Assembly (NCBI RefSeq): GCF_003058465.1
Contig: NZ_CP028901.1
Span: 930,001 to 994,000 of the forward strand
DNA: 64,000 nucleotides
DNA from: Orrella marina
Lineage (GTDB): Bacteria > Pseudomonadota > Gammaproteobacteria > Burkholderiales > Burkholderiaceae_B
Direction: 5' to 3'
Positions 1-10,179 of this stretch are shown here, piece by piece (within the stretch, counting starts at the first letter, position 1; every line of letters starts with the position of its first letter). Position numbers and translations under genes: made by a program. The notes beneath the pieces were generated by a model that saw only the letters and a program-made list of their open reading frames with translations, made no database searches and was not told the DNA's origin.

Positions 1-45
1 AAGCAACCGCTCAGAACAGTAGGGGTCAATTTCATAGCCCGAATC

Positions 46-1398
46 TCAGAAATTCAATCCAAAGAACTCTTCTAGCTTGTCTGCAATGAAGTCAAGGTGT
101 TCTTTGTCCAGAGCTGGAAAGGTACCTAGCCAGAATGTATGGTTCATTACAGTATCTGTGTTGGTGAGTTCTCCGCTAACACGATATTTACGGCCTGCCA
201 TATAGGGTTGTTTGGTCAGATTGCCGGCGAACAGCAGGCGAGTACCAATCTTGTTCTGTTCAAGGTAGGCAATGAGATCATTTCGTTTGATCCCGGTTTC
301 ATGTTTTACCACCAGCGGAAAGCCGAACCAAGATGGCTCGGACTCAGGGGTCGCTTCCGGCAAATGAAGGAAGTCAGCGCAGGTTTGAAGACGGCTGCGT
401 AGATAAGCGAAGTTACTACGGCGCTTGGCGATGAATTCGTCTAATCGTTCTAGCTGCGCCAAGGCACAGGCAGCTTGCATATCTGTTATCTTCAGGTTAT
501 AGCCAAGATGACTGTAGGTATATTTATGGTCGTAGCCATCTGGCAAATCACCACCCAGTTGCTCCTTTGTCCAACAAAAGCGATTGTTGCAGGTGTTGTC
601 TTTACCAGGAGGGCAATAGCAGTCACGTCCCCAATCCCTGAAAGATTCAGCAATAAGCTTGAGCTCAGCGTTATTAGTAAACACAGCGCCCCCTTCACCC
701 ATAGTGATGTGGTGAGCCGGGTAAAAACTTAGCGTCGCAATGTCTCCAAATGTGCCCACCATCTGCCCTTTATACGTTGCTCCGAGCGCATCGCAACAAT
801 CCTCCACTAGCCAGAGGTTGTATTTTTTACAAAGTTCAGTTACTACTTCGAGGTTGAAAGGGTTGCCCAAGCTGTGCGCCAGCATGATTGCCTTGGTCTT
901 GGGTGTAATCGCCGCCTCGATCTTGCTTGCATCGATATTATGTGTCGCCAGATCAACATCAACGAACACTGGAACCGCGCCGAACTGGATGATTGGATTG
1001 ACAGTCGTTGGGAAGCCTGCAGCTACGCCGATGACCTCATCACCTTGTTTAATGGCACGATCACCGAGCTTCGGACTGGTCAGAGTGGAGAAAGCCACCA
1101 GGTTGGCGGACGATCCTGAGTTCACTGTAATCAAATACTTGACGCCAAGAAACTCAGCCAGTCGGCGCTCGAACTCGGCATTAAAACGACCGGTGGTCAA
1201 CCAGCCGTCTAATGCGGCGTCGACCATCATCTTGAGCTCGCCGGCTCCAATGACCTTTCCGGATACCGGTACGGGAGTCTGCCCTGGCATAAATGGCTTG
1301 GGTGCATATGCGATGTCCGCATATTGCTGCACCAGTTCTCCTATCTGGCTACGCAACCGGTCGAGTTGAGGTTGAAAGTTGATCGTCGTTGAGGTCAT
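46..1398 (-). CDS. rfbH: CDP-4-keto-6-deoxyglucose 3-dehydrase (E1)
   Basis: This cytoplasmic enzyme removes the C3 hydroxyl of CDP-4-keto-6-deoxyglucose using PMP and a [2Fe-2S] cluster, the committed step to 3,6-dideoxyhexoses. The 450-aa length fits the family. The fold is DegT/DnrJ/EryC1/StrS, but the usual PLP lysine is replaced by histidine ([14 protein letters not shown], His229/230), the hallmark of E1 rather than aminotransferases. Cysteines at about 260, 262, 270 and 275 (DCYC...TC..RFC) are the expected cluster ligands. The start overlaps the rfbG stop by 4 bp (ATGA), so it is the last gene of the rfbIFGH operon in this window. The gene that decides which sugar is made (abequose, paratose, tyvelose or ascarylose) would lie beyond the left edge. 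Confidence 0.95.
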   Translation of the reverse strand: MTSTTINFQPQLDRLRSQIGELVQQYADIAYAPKPFMPGQTPVPVSGKVIGAGELKMMVDAALDGWLTTGRFNAEFERRLAEFLGVKYLITVNSGSSANLVAFSTLTSPKLGDRAIKQGDEVIGVAAGFPTTVNPIIQFGAVPVFVDVDLATHNIDASKIEAAITPKTKAIMLAHSLGNPFNLEVVTELCKKYNLWLVEDCCDALGATYKGQMVGTFGDIATLSFYPAHHITMGEGGAVFTNNAELKLIAESFRDWGRDCYCPPGKDNTCNNRFCWTKEQLGGDLPDGYDHKYTYSHLGYNLKITDMQAACALAQLERLDEFIAKRRSNFAYLRSRLQTCADFLHLPEATPESEPSWFGFPLVVKHETGIKRNDLIAYLEQNKIGTRLLFAGNLTKQPYMAGRKYRVSGELTNTDTVMNHTFWLGTFPALDKEHLDFIADKLEEFFGLNF

Positions 1399-2459
1399 GG
1401 TTTAGACTCGTATTCAGAAATCTGATTTAAGCAAACTGCTCGCATGTCTTGGCCATTGAGCCAGGACTGGTGCCAGTCTGTGATGTGTTTAAGCGCAGTT
1501 TCAAGTGACCAGCGGGGCGACCACTGCAAACGCTGGCGTGCTTTTGAAATATCCAGTTTTAAATAGGTGGCCTCATGCGGATGAAAACCGGGCTGGATCT
1601 TCCAGCTTGCCCCGTTACCCCAACTGTCGCAGAGGTGTTCAACAATCCACTGAACTGGTCTGGCATCTTCGTCCCGAGGTCCGAAATTCCAGCCTTCAGC
1701 GTCTGTCTGACCGTTTGTGTACAGTCTCTCAGCTAAAAGCAGGTAGCCGGACAAGGGCTCTAGAACATGCTGCCACGGACGAATTGCATTCGGATTCCGG
1801 ATGAGTACAGACTCATCTTTTTCTAAAGCGCGCAGGATGTCGGGTACCAATCGATCGAGAGCCCAGTCACCACCGCCAATCACATTGCCAGCACGGGCAG
1901 TGGCCAAGGCGATTCCAGCATCCTTCAGAAAGGATTTGCGATAGGCAGCGCTGACTAGTTCAGCGCAACCTTTGCTGTTGGAGTAGGGGTCAAAACCGCC
2001 CATTGGTTCGTCTTCGCGATAACCCCAAACCCACTCGCGGTTCTCATAGCATTTGTCGGTCGTGATGCTGACGATCGCCTTGACTGAACCGGCGTGGCGT
2101 GCGGCTTCAAGCACATGCACCGTACCCATTACGTTGGTGGCGTAAGTTTCGATAGGCTGGCTGTAAGACAGACGTACCAATGGCTGCGCTGCCATATGAA
2201 TCACGATGTCAGGCTTAAATTCATTCAGTTGCGTTTTGACTGCAGAATACTCACGAATGTCTGAAATTCGATGTTCCATGCCCTCTGAAACACGCGCAAC
2301 GCTAAAAAGAGCAGGCTTAGTAGGCGGTTCCAATGCCAAGCCGCGCAAGGTCGCTCCCATCGATTGCAACCATAGGCTTAACCAACTACCTTTGAACCCA
2401 GTGTGCCCGGTCATGAGAACGCGTTTTCCGTGCCAGAAAATGGGATCTACTTTATGCAT
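1395..2459 (-). CDS. rfbG: CDP-glucose 4,6-dehydratase
   Basis: Converts CDP-glucose to CDP-4-keto-6-deoxyglucose in the cytoplasm (extended SDR family, NAD dependent). It shows the nucleotide-binding motif [10 protein letters not shown] near the N-terminus and the catalytic YSNSK (Y-x3-K). An upstream in-frame start at 2534 exists, but the ATG at 2459 (protein starting MHKVDPIFW) fits the family and lies 10 bp after the rfbF stop, so it is preferred; this gives 354 aa. It overlaps rfbH by 4 bp. It acts after RfbF and before RfbH in the CDP-3,6-dideoxyhexose pathway. Confidence 0.93.
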   Translation of the reverse strand: MHKVDPIFWHGKRVLMTGHTGFKGSWLSLWLQSMGATLRGLALEPPTKPALFSVARVSEGMEHRISDIREYSAVKTQLNEFKPDIVIHMAAQPLVRLSYSQPIETYATNVMGTVHVLEAARHAGSVKAIVSITTDKCYENREWVWGYREDEPMGGFDPYSNSKGCAELVSAAYRKSFLKDAGIALATARAGNVIGGGDWALDRLVPDILRALEKDESVLIRNPNAIRPWQHVLEPLSGYLLLAERLYTNGQTDAEGWNFGPRDEDARPVQWIVEHLCDSWGNGASWKIQPGFHPHEATYLKLDISKARQRLQWSPRWSLETALKHITDWHQSWLNGQDMRAVCLNQISEYESKP

Positions 2460-2469
2460 GTCAATTGTC

Positions 2470-3243
2470 TCAGTCCCATTTCTTCCACGGTGCCTTACCT
2501 GAGTCCCAAAGTTCTTCCAGTAAGTTCTTGTCACGCAGTGTGTCCATTGGTTGCCAGAAACCGTGATGTTCGTAGGCCATCAACTCTCCGTCATTAGCTA
2601 ATGTCATCAGCGGCTCTTGCTCCCAAATCGTGCTGTCGTTCTTTAGGTAGCTCAATACCTTCGGTGATAACACAAAAAAACCGCCGTTGATCATGGCACC
2701 ATCACCTTTTGGTTTTTCTTTGAAAGACATTACCTGTCTATTTTGAATATCCAGCGCACCAAAGCGCCCAGGAGGAAAGGTCGCTGTAAGGGTGGCTGCT
2801 TTACCATGGATCTTATGAAAGTTGATCGTCGCGCTGATGTCTATATCGCCGACGCCATCGCCGTACGTAAAACAGAACGCTTCCTCGTTCTGCACGTAGT
2901 TTGCCACGCGTCGCAGACGGCCTCCCGTCATCGACTCATCCCCCGTGTCCACCAATGTGACTTTCCACGGTTCCGCTCGCTTGTGATGTACTTCCATTTG
3001 GTTGCTGCGCATATCGAAGGTCACATCTGACATATGCAAGAAATAGTTGGCGAAGTACTCTTTAATGACATATCCCTTGTAGCCACAACAAATGATGAAG
3101 TCGTTCACGCCGTGGTACGAATACATCTTGAGAATATGCCATAGAATCGGTCTGCCACCGATCTCAACCATCGGTTTCGGGCGAGTCGAGGTTTCTTCGC
3201 TGAGTCGTGTGCCGAGGCCGCCCGCAAGAATGACTGCTTTCAT
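2470..3243 (-). CDS. rfbF: Glucose-1-phosphate cytidylyltransferase
   Basis: Makes CDP-glucose from CTP and glucose-1-phosphate, the entry step of the CDP-dideoxysugar pathway. The 257-aa length matches the family. The N-terminal nucleotidyltransferase signature [19 protein letters not shown] is intact and is followed by the conserved [14 protein letters not shown] segment. It lies 25 bp downstream of rfbI and 10 bp upstream of rfbG on the same strand, the order seen in Salmonella-type rfb clusters. Confidence 0.95.
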   Translation of the reverse strand: MKAVILAGGLGTRLSEETSTRPKPMVEIGGRPILWHILKMYSYHGVNDFIICCGYKGYVIKEYFANYFLHMSDVTFDMRSNQMEVHHKRAEPWKVTLVDTGDESMTGGRLRRVANYVQNEEAFCFTYGDGVGDIDISATINFHKIHGKAATLTATFPPGRFGALDIQNRQVMSFKEKPKGDGAMINGGFFVLSPKVLSYLKNDSTIWEQEPLMTLANDGELMAYEHHGFWQPMDTLRDKNLLEELWDSGKAPWKKWD

Positions 3244-3268
3244 TGCAAATTTCCTGCTTTAGGAATTA

Positions 3269-4261
3269 TTAAGAGGAAGAACTTACGAACGCATCTGAAT
3301 AGAAGCGGCGCAGGGGGAGACCATTCTTTATTAGTAACCCTCTCGCACTGTCAATCATGACATTTGAGCCGCACGCATAGACAACCGTATTGGTCAAGTC
3401 AGGGTCAAGGTTCATAAGAACCTGTTGCACATGACCCCGTGCACCTTTCCAGTCAGTACCAGCTCGTGAGAGAACGGGCCAGAACGTGATGTTTTGAGTG
3501 ATGTTGGCAACGTCAAGATAAAGATCTTGTGGTGAACGACCTCCCCAAAGGACTGTGACCGATCGGGGTTGCTGCTCAAGCGACTGGTCTTTCAGTGATT
3601 CAAGGATCGCTTTGACGGGTGCGATGCCGGTTCCTGTCGCCAGGAAGATCAAATCGAGATCAGCTGTGTTGCGCAGAAAGAAAGTACCAAGCGGGCCGTT
3701 TAGGCGTAACAAGTCATTGATCTTTGCAGTGTTGAACAAGTAGTCGCTCATCACACCGTTATTGACGGCCCGGACATGCAACTCCAGCACTTTCCCTGAC
3801 ATTCCAGAGTTGGCTAATGAATAGCTGCGACGCACGCCATTTGGTCCAATCAAGTCGACGTACTGTCCTGGAATGAACTCGAAATCTGCTGTAGGAGGCA
3901 AACGTAACTTGACCTGAAGAACATCTGGAGCCAACCGTTCGAGGTGACTTATTCTGCAAGGAAAGGTCTTCACGGAAGGTAAGATTACGCCACCAAGTTC
4001 CTCCACTTCAAGAGCAACATCGGTTTGTGCCGACCGCACGCAACTGAGTATCCAACCCGCAGACTTTTCTTGATCGGTCAATCCCGTCTCAGGGTGCAGG
4101 GCGAAAGTTGTGCCGCTGAGAACCTTGCATTTGCAGGTGCTGCAACGCCCAGATTTGCAACTGTATGGGAGGGTGATGTTTGACCGAGAGGCTTCATCAA
4201 GAATTGGTGAGTCTGCGCTTGATTCAAATTCAGCACCGCTACTCAGTCTGACAATCGGCAT
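3269..4261 (-). CDS. rfbI: CDP-6-deoxy-3,4-glucoseen reductase (E3)
   Basis: Electron-transfer partner of RfbH: it passes electrons from NADH through FAD and a plant-type [2Fe-2S] centre to complete C3 deoxygenation. The N-terminal ferredoxin domain has the cluster ligands C35, C40, C43 and C74 (CKSGRCSTC...C). A ferredoxin-reductase module follows with the FAD motif RSYSLAN and the NAD-binding GTGIAPVKAI. At 330 aa it has the usual length. It is the first gene of the rfbIFGH operon; about 460 bp separate it from ugd copy 1, so a promoter is expected there. ascD and ddhD are synonyms for this function. Confidence 0.93.
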   Translation of the reverse strand: MPIVRLSSGAEFESSADSPILDEASRSNITLPYSCKSGRCSTCKCKVLSGTTFALHPETGLTDQEKSAGWILSCVRSAQTDVALEVEELGGVILPSVKTFPCRISHLERLAPDVLQVKLRLPPTADFEFIPGQYVDLIGPNGVRRSYSLANSGMSGKVLELHVRAVNNGVMSDYLFNTAKINDLLRLNGPLGTFFLRNTADLDLIFLATGTGIAPVKAILESLKDQSLEQQPRSVTVLWGGRSPQDLYLDVANITQNITFWPVLSRAGTDWKGARGHVQQVLMNLDPDLTNTVVYACGSNVMIDSARGLLIKNGLPLRRFYSDAFVSSSS

Positions 4262-4723
4262 TCTGGTTTTAGTCCTCTTTCTGTTCTTTGAGTGGATAAA
4301 TAGGTGAAGCCTCTATACATACTGGCTTCAATTGCATCATCTAACTCTGTAGCCATCGACGTGCACTTTTCTGACCCAGGGTAATCGCGTCGGTTTGAAG
4401 TCAGCTGAAAGACTACCTGTCCGAAAGTGATTCAAACTGGACTTGGCGCGGATAGATTTTTCTGGATTGGTTATTCGTGAATTCGATCGTGAGTTCTAGT
4501 GCGAGTTTCATCACTTATTCTTCTGCAACAGGTAGTATATTTTCTGCTAGTTCCATAAAATATCTGATCAGTTTGCAGATCGAGGTTGATGAAATCGTCC
4601 CTTTAACTCACAACCAGTTTCGCCGTATGTTTCATTTGAGGGATCGATTTTTACTGGTGTTCGACAGGATTCGCGACTAATCACAAAATCTGACAGATTT
4701 ACTCACTTTACAGTTGGGACAGA
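4262..4723. other. Intergenic region between ugd copy 1 and rfbI
   Basis: About 460 AT-richer bases with no supportable gene; a 67-codon plus-strand frame here has no recognisable features. It should hold the 3' end of the first regulator-ugd transcript and possibly a start signal for rfbIFGH. No ops motif or clear intrinsic terminator was found, so the rfb genes may also be read through from the JUMPstart-led ugd operon on the same strand. Confidence 0.5.
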
Positions 4724-5890
4724 TCAATCACCACCATACAGGTCCCGACTATAAACCTTGTCTGTCACATCCTGAATATCGACGGTGATGCGATTGGCCA
4801 CAATCAGATCAGCTTCTCCCTTGAATGCCTCGATATCGCTAATCACTCTGGACCCGTAGAACGTGGGCTCGGTCAAGGCTGGTTCGTAAACGATGACTTC
4901 GATGCCCTTGGCCTTGATGCGCTTCATGATGCCTTGAATGCTGGATGAGCGATAGTTATCGGACCCGGCCTTCATGATCAGGCGATAGATGCCGACGACC
5001 TTAGGCTGCCGTTTAAGAATCTCATCGGCGATGAAGTCTTTGCGAGTACGGTTGGAGTCGACAATTGCATGAATCAGGTTTTGCGGAACTTCCTGATAGT
5101 TAGCCAGCAATTGCTTGGTGTCCTTCGGCAGGCAGTAGCCACCATAGCCGAATGACGGATTGTTGTAGTGGTTGCCAATTCTCGGGTCCAGACAAACGCC
5201 ATCGATGATCTGGCGAGTATCCAGACCGTGGGTGCAGGCGTAGGTGTCGAGTTCGTTGAAGTACGCGACCCGCATGGCCAGATAGGTGTTGGCAAACAGC
5301 TTGATCGCCTCGGCTTCCGTGCTGCGCGTGAGCAAGACGGGTACATCGGGGGTGCGCGAACCCTGTACCAGCAGATCGGCAAATCGTCTGGCCCGTTCAG
5401 ACTCTTCACCTACGATGATTCTCGATGGATACAGGTTGTCGTGCAAGGCCTTGCCTTCTCTCAGAAACTCCGGTGAGAAGATCAGGTTCCCGGTCCCAAG
5501 CGCCTGGCGAGTGCGTTCGGTGTAGCCCACAGGAACGGTCGACTTGATCACCATGACGGCATCGGGATTGACAGCCATGACGTCGCGGATGACTGATTCG
5601 ATTGACGATGTGTTGAACCGGTTGGTCCTGGGGTCGTAGTCAGTCGGGGTTGCGATGATGACGAAATCTGCACCTTCATACGCTATCTGCTTGTCCAGCG
5701 TTGCATGAAGGTTCAGGGGATGCTCAGCCAGGTAATGCTCAATGTCGGCATCCTCTATCGGAGACTTCCTGTCATTGATTGCAGCGACTTTGGCTGGATC
5801 AATATCAAGCGCGACAACCTCGTTGTGCTGAGCGAGCAGCACTGCATTCGAGAGACCGACATATCCGGTTCCTGCTATGGTTACTTTCAT
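4724..5890 (-). CDS. ugd: UDP-glucose 6-dehydrogenase (copy 1)
   Basis: Oxidises UDP-glucose to UDP-glucuronate with two NAD, supplying an acidic sugar for the polysaccharide. The Rossmann motif [14 protein letters not shown] is at the N-terminus and the catalytic cysteine is C253 in [11 protein letters not shown]. Its 388 aa is the short enterobacterial-type Ugd length. The start overlaps the stop of the MarR-type regulator by 4 bp (ATGA), so the two are translationally coupled. A second, clearly paralogous ugd lies at 10180-11346. Confidence 0.95.
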   Translation of the reverse strand: MKVTIAGTGYVGLSNAVLLAQHNEVVALDIDPAKVAAINDRKSPIEDADIEHYLAEHPLNLHATLDKQIAYEGADFVIIATPTDYDPRTNRFNTSSIESVIRDVMAVNPDAVMVIKSTVPVGYTERTRQALGTGNLIFSPEFLREGKALHDNLYPSRIIVGEESERARRFADLLVQGSRTPDVPVLLTRSTEAEAIKLFANTYLAMRVAYFNELDTYACTHGLDTRQIIDGVCLDPRIGNHYNNPSFGYGGYCLPKDTKQLLANYQEVPQNLIHAIVDSNRTRKDFIADEILKRQPKVVGIYRLIMKAGSDNYRSSSIQGIMKRIKAKGIEVIVYEPALTEPTFYGSRVISDIEAFKGEADLIVANRITVDIQDVTDKVYSRDLYGGD

Positions 5891-6333
5891 CGTGATGTTC
5901 CTGCGTTTTCTGGCTGTTGTGAGTCAACGGCACAACACTGTGTTTCGTTTGACCTCAATCCGCGCTCAATATCAAGGCTGCCAGAAAGAGGAGCGGTTTC
6001 ACCGATCTCAAGACTGAGATCGTTGATTTCCGCTTGTAACACTTCATACTCCTGCATCTTTCTCCTCAGAAAACGTCCTGTCATGGAAATTTTCTGTGCC
6101 AATCCTGATGGTGTGAGTATGTAGACATACTTGAGCTTGTGCTGACTGTTCTGATAGTTGGACAGCTTCACGAATCCTTTGTCGATCAGTGCCTTCAGGC
6201 AATAGTTCAACCCCCCAAGGCTCATACCGAGTTCCTTGGCCAGGTCACGCTGACTGATCTCAGGATTCTGTTGCAGAATCCTGAGAATCCGGAAGTCAGT
6301 GTCTTCCTTAATTCGTATCTGTCTACTTGGCAT
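5887..6333 (-). CDS. MarR-family EPS-associated transcriptional regulator (copy 1)
   Basis: A 148-aa winged-helix protein. Residues about 10-90 form the HTH ([23 protein letters not shown], then a recognition segment [16 protein letters not shown] and a wing with [13 protein letters not shown]). The rest is a basic coiled-coil tail. This architecture matches the MarR-like regulators described next to exopolysaccharide genes. Its ligand and operator are unknown. It is coupled to ugd by an ATGA overlap and preceded by a leader of about 450 nt with a JUMPstart/ops element. The paralogue at 11343-11792 is most divergent in the C-terminal tail. Confidence 0.85.
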   Translation of the reverse strand: MPSRQIRIKEDTDFRILRILQQNPEISQRDLAKELGMSLGGLNYCLKALIDKGFVKLSNYQNSQHKLKYVYILTPSGLAQKISMTGRFLRRKMQEYEVLQAEINDLSLEIGETAPLSGSLDIERGLRSNETQCCAVDSQQPENAGTSR

Positions 6334-6782
6334 CGTGCCCTGTTGTGCGGGTGGAGAGGAGTGTGGAGAAGTGTGTCAAATTGAGATTACAGATAGATTG
6401 ATGTTGCGAGTTACAGGCCAGTCATCGTGAGATCACTCAGACGTTGCGTGAGAGGTGGCCAGAGAAACGCTGCGGTCGGAAACCGGGTAGTCAAAATCAG
6501 TACAACCAGAAACAGGGCGGTCAAAAACCGCCCTGGATGTCTTGTGAGTACTTACTCATCAATCCGGTTGCAAGCATTCCTGTCCGCCGAGTGGCAGTAC
6601 AGGAATGAACAAGAACGATTCAATCTGTGGGAGGTTCCACCAATCAACGGTACGCTCGTTGACGGGACTGGGATAACCAGCATGGCCGTCTGCCACAGCT
6701 TCCTCTTGGTATGTTCGCGAGTTGTGCGAGCCAGTAGGGCGCGATCTTGTCTCTAGACGCCTGTCGCCTTGAGAGTGCTTTT

Positions 6783-6824
6783 CCCACGCTACCGCCGGGC
6801 CGAGCCAGCATTGCTGTCAGCCAG
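6783..6824 (-). promoter_or_regulatory. JUMPstart element with ops core (operon 1)
   Basis: Read on the minus strand, 6796-6785 is GGCGGTAGCGTG, the ops core recognised by RfaH-type antiterminators. It is preceded by a JUMPstart-like arm, CTGGCTGACAGC...GCTGGC. JUMPstart/ops elements are known from leaders of long polysaccharide operons, where RfaH is recruited to the paused polymerase. It sits about 450 nt upstream of the regulator gene. The same core recurs at 12298-12309. Confidence 0.85.
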
Positions 6825-6946
6825 TGGTTCGGAACGCTTTAGTCAAACGCCCCGAAAAATCAACTACGCTCAACCGAGAGACACTCTGCCGGATTGCTCA
6901 TCTGGTACCAGAAAGTAATCAAGTCAGACAAAGCACCAAGCAGTGC

Positions 6947-7011
6947 GTATGAATTCGAACGCTGTGTGATTTTCAACGAGAGTGTATAGCATTGCGAGTG
7001 AAATTTTTAAG
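6947..7011 (-). promoter_or_regulatory. Conserved promoter-like block upstream of ops (operon 1)
   Basis: On the minus strand a block reads GCAATGCTATACACTC, with a possible -10 (TATACA, 6983-6988). The -35 is weak (CTTAAA, 7006-7011). About 25 bases downstream is GTTCGAATTCATAC, containing a TTCGAA palindrome. The same three parts occur in the same order upstream of operon 2 (12453-12516), although the bases between them have diverged. The conservation suggests a promoter with a nearby operator; which regulator binds is unknown. Confidence 0.5.
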
Positions 7012-7251
7012 GGTATTTGAACTTTTTTCAAAATATCTCACACACGTTGTCGATGACCCGTTCATGGTGCTCGACGGTGGGGATTGCACGCGTCACAGTA
7101 GTGCGCAACAGCGCGATCAAGGTGCGCTGTTGCGGCCAATAGGACGGTGACTTACTGTCTTATGATCCGACGTGGAACTTCGCGTGAGAAGTTCTGATGC
7201 TGGCCTGAAGAGTGTCAGACCATGAAGGGGTTCTGTCAGGATTCCTTTGCT

Positions 7252-9162
7252 CTCGAGTTCGACGTACATTGACCCGGAATCCGCTTCAAGTGACTGAAAT
7301 GCGGGCAGTTTCGGACGATTTTCTCAGATCTCTGTAGTGGCACGTTTTTTGATAATCGAGTTGTGATTTGTCGTTTATTTGTCTATCATCAACGCATGTT
7401 CATCAAGGTCACAAAATCTGGCACGCGCAAGTACGTGCAACTCGTCGAGTCCTACCGGGCTGAAGACGGCTCGCCCAAGCAACGTACAGTGGCGACCCTG
7501 GGGCGTCTCGACCAGATGGATCGGTCACTGGAAACCATGCTTCAGGGGCTCCTGCGCGCCACGGGGCGCCAGGCGCCAGAGAAAGTCTCTGATGTCATCG
7601 AATTTGAATCCTCTCGCGCCTTTGGTGATGTCTGGGCGTTGAACTGCCTGTGGTCCGAACTTGGATTTGACCGCCTTGGCAAACTGGTGGATCGCGACTC
7701 ACGAACCGTTGAGCATTTGCCGCTGATTAAAGCCATGGTGTTTAACCGGCTGTGTGACCCGGAGTCGAAGCTGGGCTTGTTGCGCTGGCTTGAGACGGTC
7801 ACCATACCCGGGGTGGATGAGGTGCAAGTCACCCATCAGCGACTGCTACGCAGCATGGACGTACTCGATGAACGCAGTGAGGGCGTGAACGACATGATGT
7901 CCGAGCTGTTGATGCGACTGATTGACCAGGATTTGTCCGTCGTGTTCTACGACATGACGACCATCCGTACCTATGGGCTGACCGAAGGGCTCGATGATCT
8001 CAGAGCCTATGGCATGTCCAAAGAGTCGACGATCAACCGGCAGGTCATGCTCGGTGTGGTGCAGACCGCCGATGGTATTCCATTGGCTCATCATGTCTGG
8101 CCGGGTAACACAGCAGAAGTCCAGACCTTGCAAAGTGCCGTGGCAGACATTCTGAAGCGCTTTCCCGTCCAGCGCCTCATCGTGGTGGCTGACCGCGGTT
8201 TGCTGTCCATGGAAACGCTGGAGCAGTTAAAGGCGCTCAAGGTCAAGGATCGACCGCTTGAGTTCATCATGGCGGTGCCGGGTCGCCGGTACGGTGAGTT
8301 TGAGCCCATCCTCTCTGCCCTGCACGAGGATGCAGAACTGGATCTGGCCAACGCCAAAGATGAAGTGACCGGTGAGACTTGCTGGCAAGACGATCGCCTG
8401 ATCTGGGCGCATAGCCCCAGGGTGGCCGAGCAGGCCAACCGGGCACGCCAGGAGAAAATAAAAGCCATCGAAGACGGTGCCGCCAGGCGGGTGGACAAAC
8501 TGGACGGTCAGGACACCGGGAAAAAGCACCGGGGACGCAAGCTCTCAGACTCTGGCGCCAAAGCCTGGATGTACAACGAGGTCAAAGAGGCCAGGCTTGG
8601 CAAGATCATCAAGGTGGACCTGCAATCGGATCTGTTCAGCTACCAGATCGATGAGAAGGCACTCAAGCTGGCGGAATTGAATGATGGCAAGTTGTTGCTC
8701 GTGACCAACGTCACCGACCTCACACCGCCAGAAGTGGTAGCCCGATACAAAGCCCTGGCCGATATTGAACGGGGCTTTCGGGTGCTCAAAGACGAAATCG
8801 AGATTGGACCCATCTATCACCGATTGCCCAAACGCATCCGCGCACATGCCACCATTTGCTTCATTGCCCTGATCCTGCACCGAATCATTCGCCAGCGTCT
8901 CAAGGCTGCTGGCAGCCCGTTATCGCCACGGCGCGCACTACAAATGCTGTCAGCCATTCAGAAGCACACCGTGCACCTGGGTGCCAACACCACCACTTCG
9001 GGGCTGTCCAACATCAGCGCTGAGCAATCGAGCGTGTACACCGCCCTCAAAACCGGGAGACCGACTGCCAGGCACGTGCAATCAACGCTGTTGTAGTGGA
9101 GCGTTTGACCCCATGATTTCAAACGTATCAAGCACTTACGTTCTGTCTACGTCGAACTTGAG
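7252..9162 (+). mobile_element. IS1634-family insertion sequence (copy 1)
   Basis: A 1911-bp element bounded by inverted repeats CTCGAGTTCGACGTA (left, from 7252) and its near-complement (right, ending 9162, one mismatch). The 6-bp flanks differ (TTTGCT left, TTATCT right). The left flank is the leader of operon 1 and the right flank is inside a truncated aminotransferase. A clean insertion should show matching 5-6 bp duplications, so this copy probably marks a deletion or recombination joint. Confidence 0.75.
7396..9096 (+). CDS. IS1634-family transposase (copy 1)
   Basis: A 566-aa DDE transposase. The ATG at 7396 (MFIKVTKSGTRKYVQL) is chosen because the equivalent start is conserved in copy 2 at 37391. 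Conserved blocks include FYDMTTIRTYG, VVADRGLLSMETLE and, near the C-terminus, YKALADIERGFRVLK, typical of the IS4-like IS1634 family. The frame is intact. It is clearly related to, but diverged from, the transposase at 37391-39076. Confidence 0.9.
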   Translation: MFIKVTKSGTRKYVQLVESYRAEDGSPKQRTVATLGRLDQMDRSLETMLQGLLRATGRQAPEKVSDVIEFESSRAFGDVWALNCLWSELGFDRLGKLVDRDSRTVEHLPLIKAMVFNRLCDPESKLGLLRWLETVTIPGVDEVQVTHQRLLRSMDVLDERSEGVNDMMSELLMRLIDQDLSVVFYDMTTIRTYGLTEGLDDLRAYGMSKESTINRQVMLGVVQTADGIPLAHHVWPGNTAEVQTLQSAVADILKRFPVQRLIVVADRGLLSMETLEQLKALKVKDRPLEFIMAVPGRRYGEFEPILSALHEDAELDLANAKDEVTGETCWQDDRLIWAHSPRVAEQANRARQEKIKAIEDGAARRVDKLDGQDTGKKHRGRKLSDSGAKAWMYNEVKEARLGKIIKVDLQSDLFSYQIDEKALKLAELNDGKLLLVTNVTDLTPPEVVARYKALADIERGFRVLKDEIEIGPIYHRLPKRIRAHATICFIALILHRIIRQRLKAAGSPLSPRRALQMLSAIQKHTVHLGANTTTSGLSNISAEQSSVYTALKTGRPTARHVQSTLL

Positions 9163-9924
9163 TTATCTCGATGCGCAGAAGGCATACTACGATACATTGG
9201 AAAATCGGAAATTAACGGATAAAAATAACGACGCGCAAAGATATTATTTATTTTTAGTTTTTCGTATAGTTCGTCGCGACTTAGCGGATAGTCCGGATGT
9301 ACCAGGATAGGGAAATAAGAATAATTTGCAGTAGTCCCTTCTTTATCGTTGACACAGGTAATGCCCTTCACTCCCGTCAAGCCTGAGCACTGATAAGTCA
9401 CCATGGCTAAGAATACTGCCGCAATGGCATTTGACACCAAATGCATGGGCTGCGTCGTAGATGACTTTGAGGTTGTAGATGTCTGCGATGCGTTGAATAG
9501 CATCGACATCACAGGGTCGTCCATAGCAGTGCACTGGCATAATGGCTGTGGTTTGAGGAGTGATCGCGGCTTCGATCTTACTGGGGTCTAAGTTCAGCGT
9601 ATATGGATCAATATCGACAAATACCGGTTTAATACCATTCCATAGCAGTGAATGCGCCGTAGCAACGAATGAGTAGGGTGTTGTGATTACTTCACCGGTA
9701 ATTCGTAGCGCTTGCAAGGCAGTGACTAAAGCGAGTGTCCCGTTAGTAAAAAGGCTGATGTGGTTGACAGCCAGATATTCACATAGCTCCTTTTCTAGTT
9801 GCTGATGAAAGGGGCCACCATTAGTAAGAATTTTGTGTTCCCAGATTTGCCGCAGGTAGGGAGTGAATTCTTCGATCGGCGGAAGATATGGTTGCGTGAC
9901 GTAGATTGGTTTTTGGCTAGGCAT
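9163..9924 (-). pseudogene. DegT/DnrJ/EryC1-type sugar aminotransferase, gutted
   Basis: The N-terminal 180 or so residues match PLP-dependent sugar aminotransferases of the FdtB/QdtB kind (VTQPYLPPIEEFTPYL, LTNGGPFHQQL, FTNGTLALVTALQA, VIYDAAHAFGV). Near 9390 the frame jumps: about 120 codons including the PLP-lysine segment are missing. The C-terminal part resumes in another frame (GVKGITCVNDKEGTTANYSY, FARRYFYPLISDFPMYRSMP) and is then cut by the IS1634 end at 9163. The protein cannot be active. It lay downstream of ugd copy 2 on the same strand, so operon 2 probably once made an amino-deoxysugar. Confidence 0.85.
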
Positions 9925-9999
9925 ATTACGGCTTCGATTATTTAAACGTTATACATCTTGATTAGCTTCCTACCTGCGCGCGTCCGACGGTGTTCCCTA

Positions 10000-10174
10000 G
10001 GGCACCTCGATTAACGGTTGATTTTGGCGAACCTGGCGAAGTCAGCGCGACACCTGGCTGTCATCGGCAGCAATTTTCCTGATTCCGCGAGCGATTTGCT
10101 CACTTTTTGACCGGATTTCCCTTCGAATCGCCTCGGATTTCGGCGATTCGACCGACTCTGGGCGTCAGAAGGCC
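10000..10174. mobile_element. Terminal remnant of an IS5-family element
   Basis: About 175 bases closely matching the 3' end of the IS5-type element at 14555-17655 once its nested IS66 is removed. Shared features are the terminus GGGCACCTCGA, the internal TTTGCTCACTTTTTGACCGG, and GGGCGTCAGAAGGCC, which covers the last codons and stop of the transposase. Only the end survives, directly downstream of ugd copy 2. Confidence 0.7.
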
Positions 10175-10179
10175 ATGAA

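Larger units (their letters stand above)
6334..7251. other. Long leader of regulator-ugd operon 1
   Basis: No convincing gene is present. On the minus strand this is the 5' region of the regulator-ugd operon. It holds a conserved promoter-like block (6947-7011) and a JUMPstart/ops element (6783-6824), both with counterparts upstream of operon 2. It is cut at 7251 by the left end of an IS1634 element, so anything originally upstream is lost. Confidence 0.6.

Noticed and set aside
229..1398. Missing PLP lysine in RfbH as a mutation
   Set aside because: Histidine at this place is the normal hallmark of the E1 dehydrase family, not a defect.
6427..6756. 109-codon plus-strand frame in the ugd leader
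   Set aside because: No start signal or protein features, and the region is explained as a conserved leader with an ops element.
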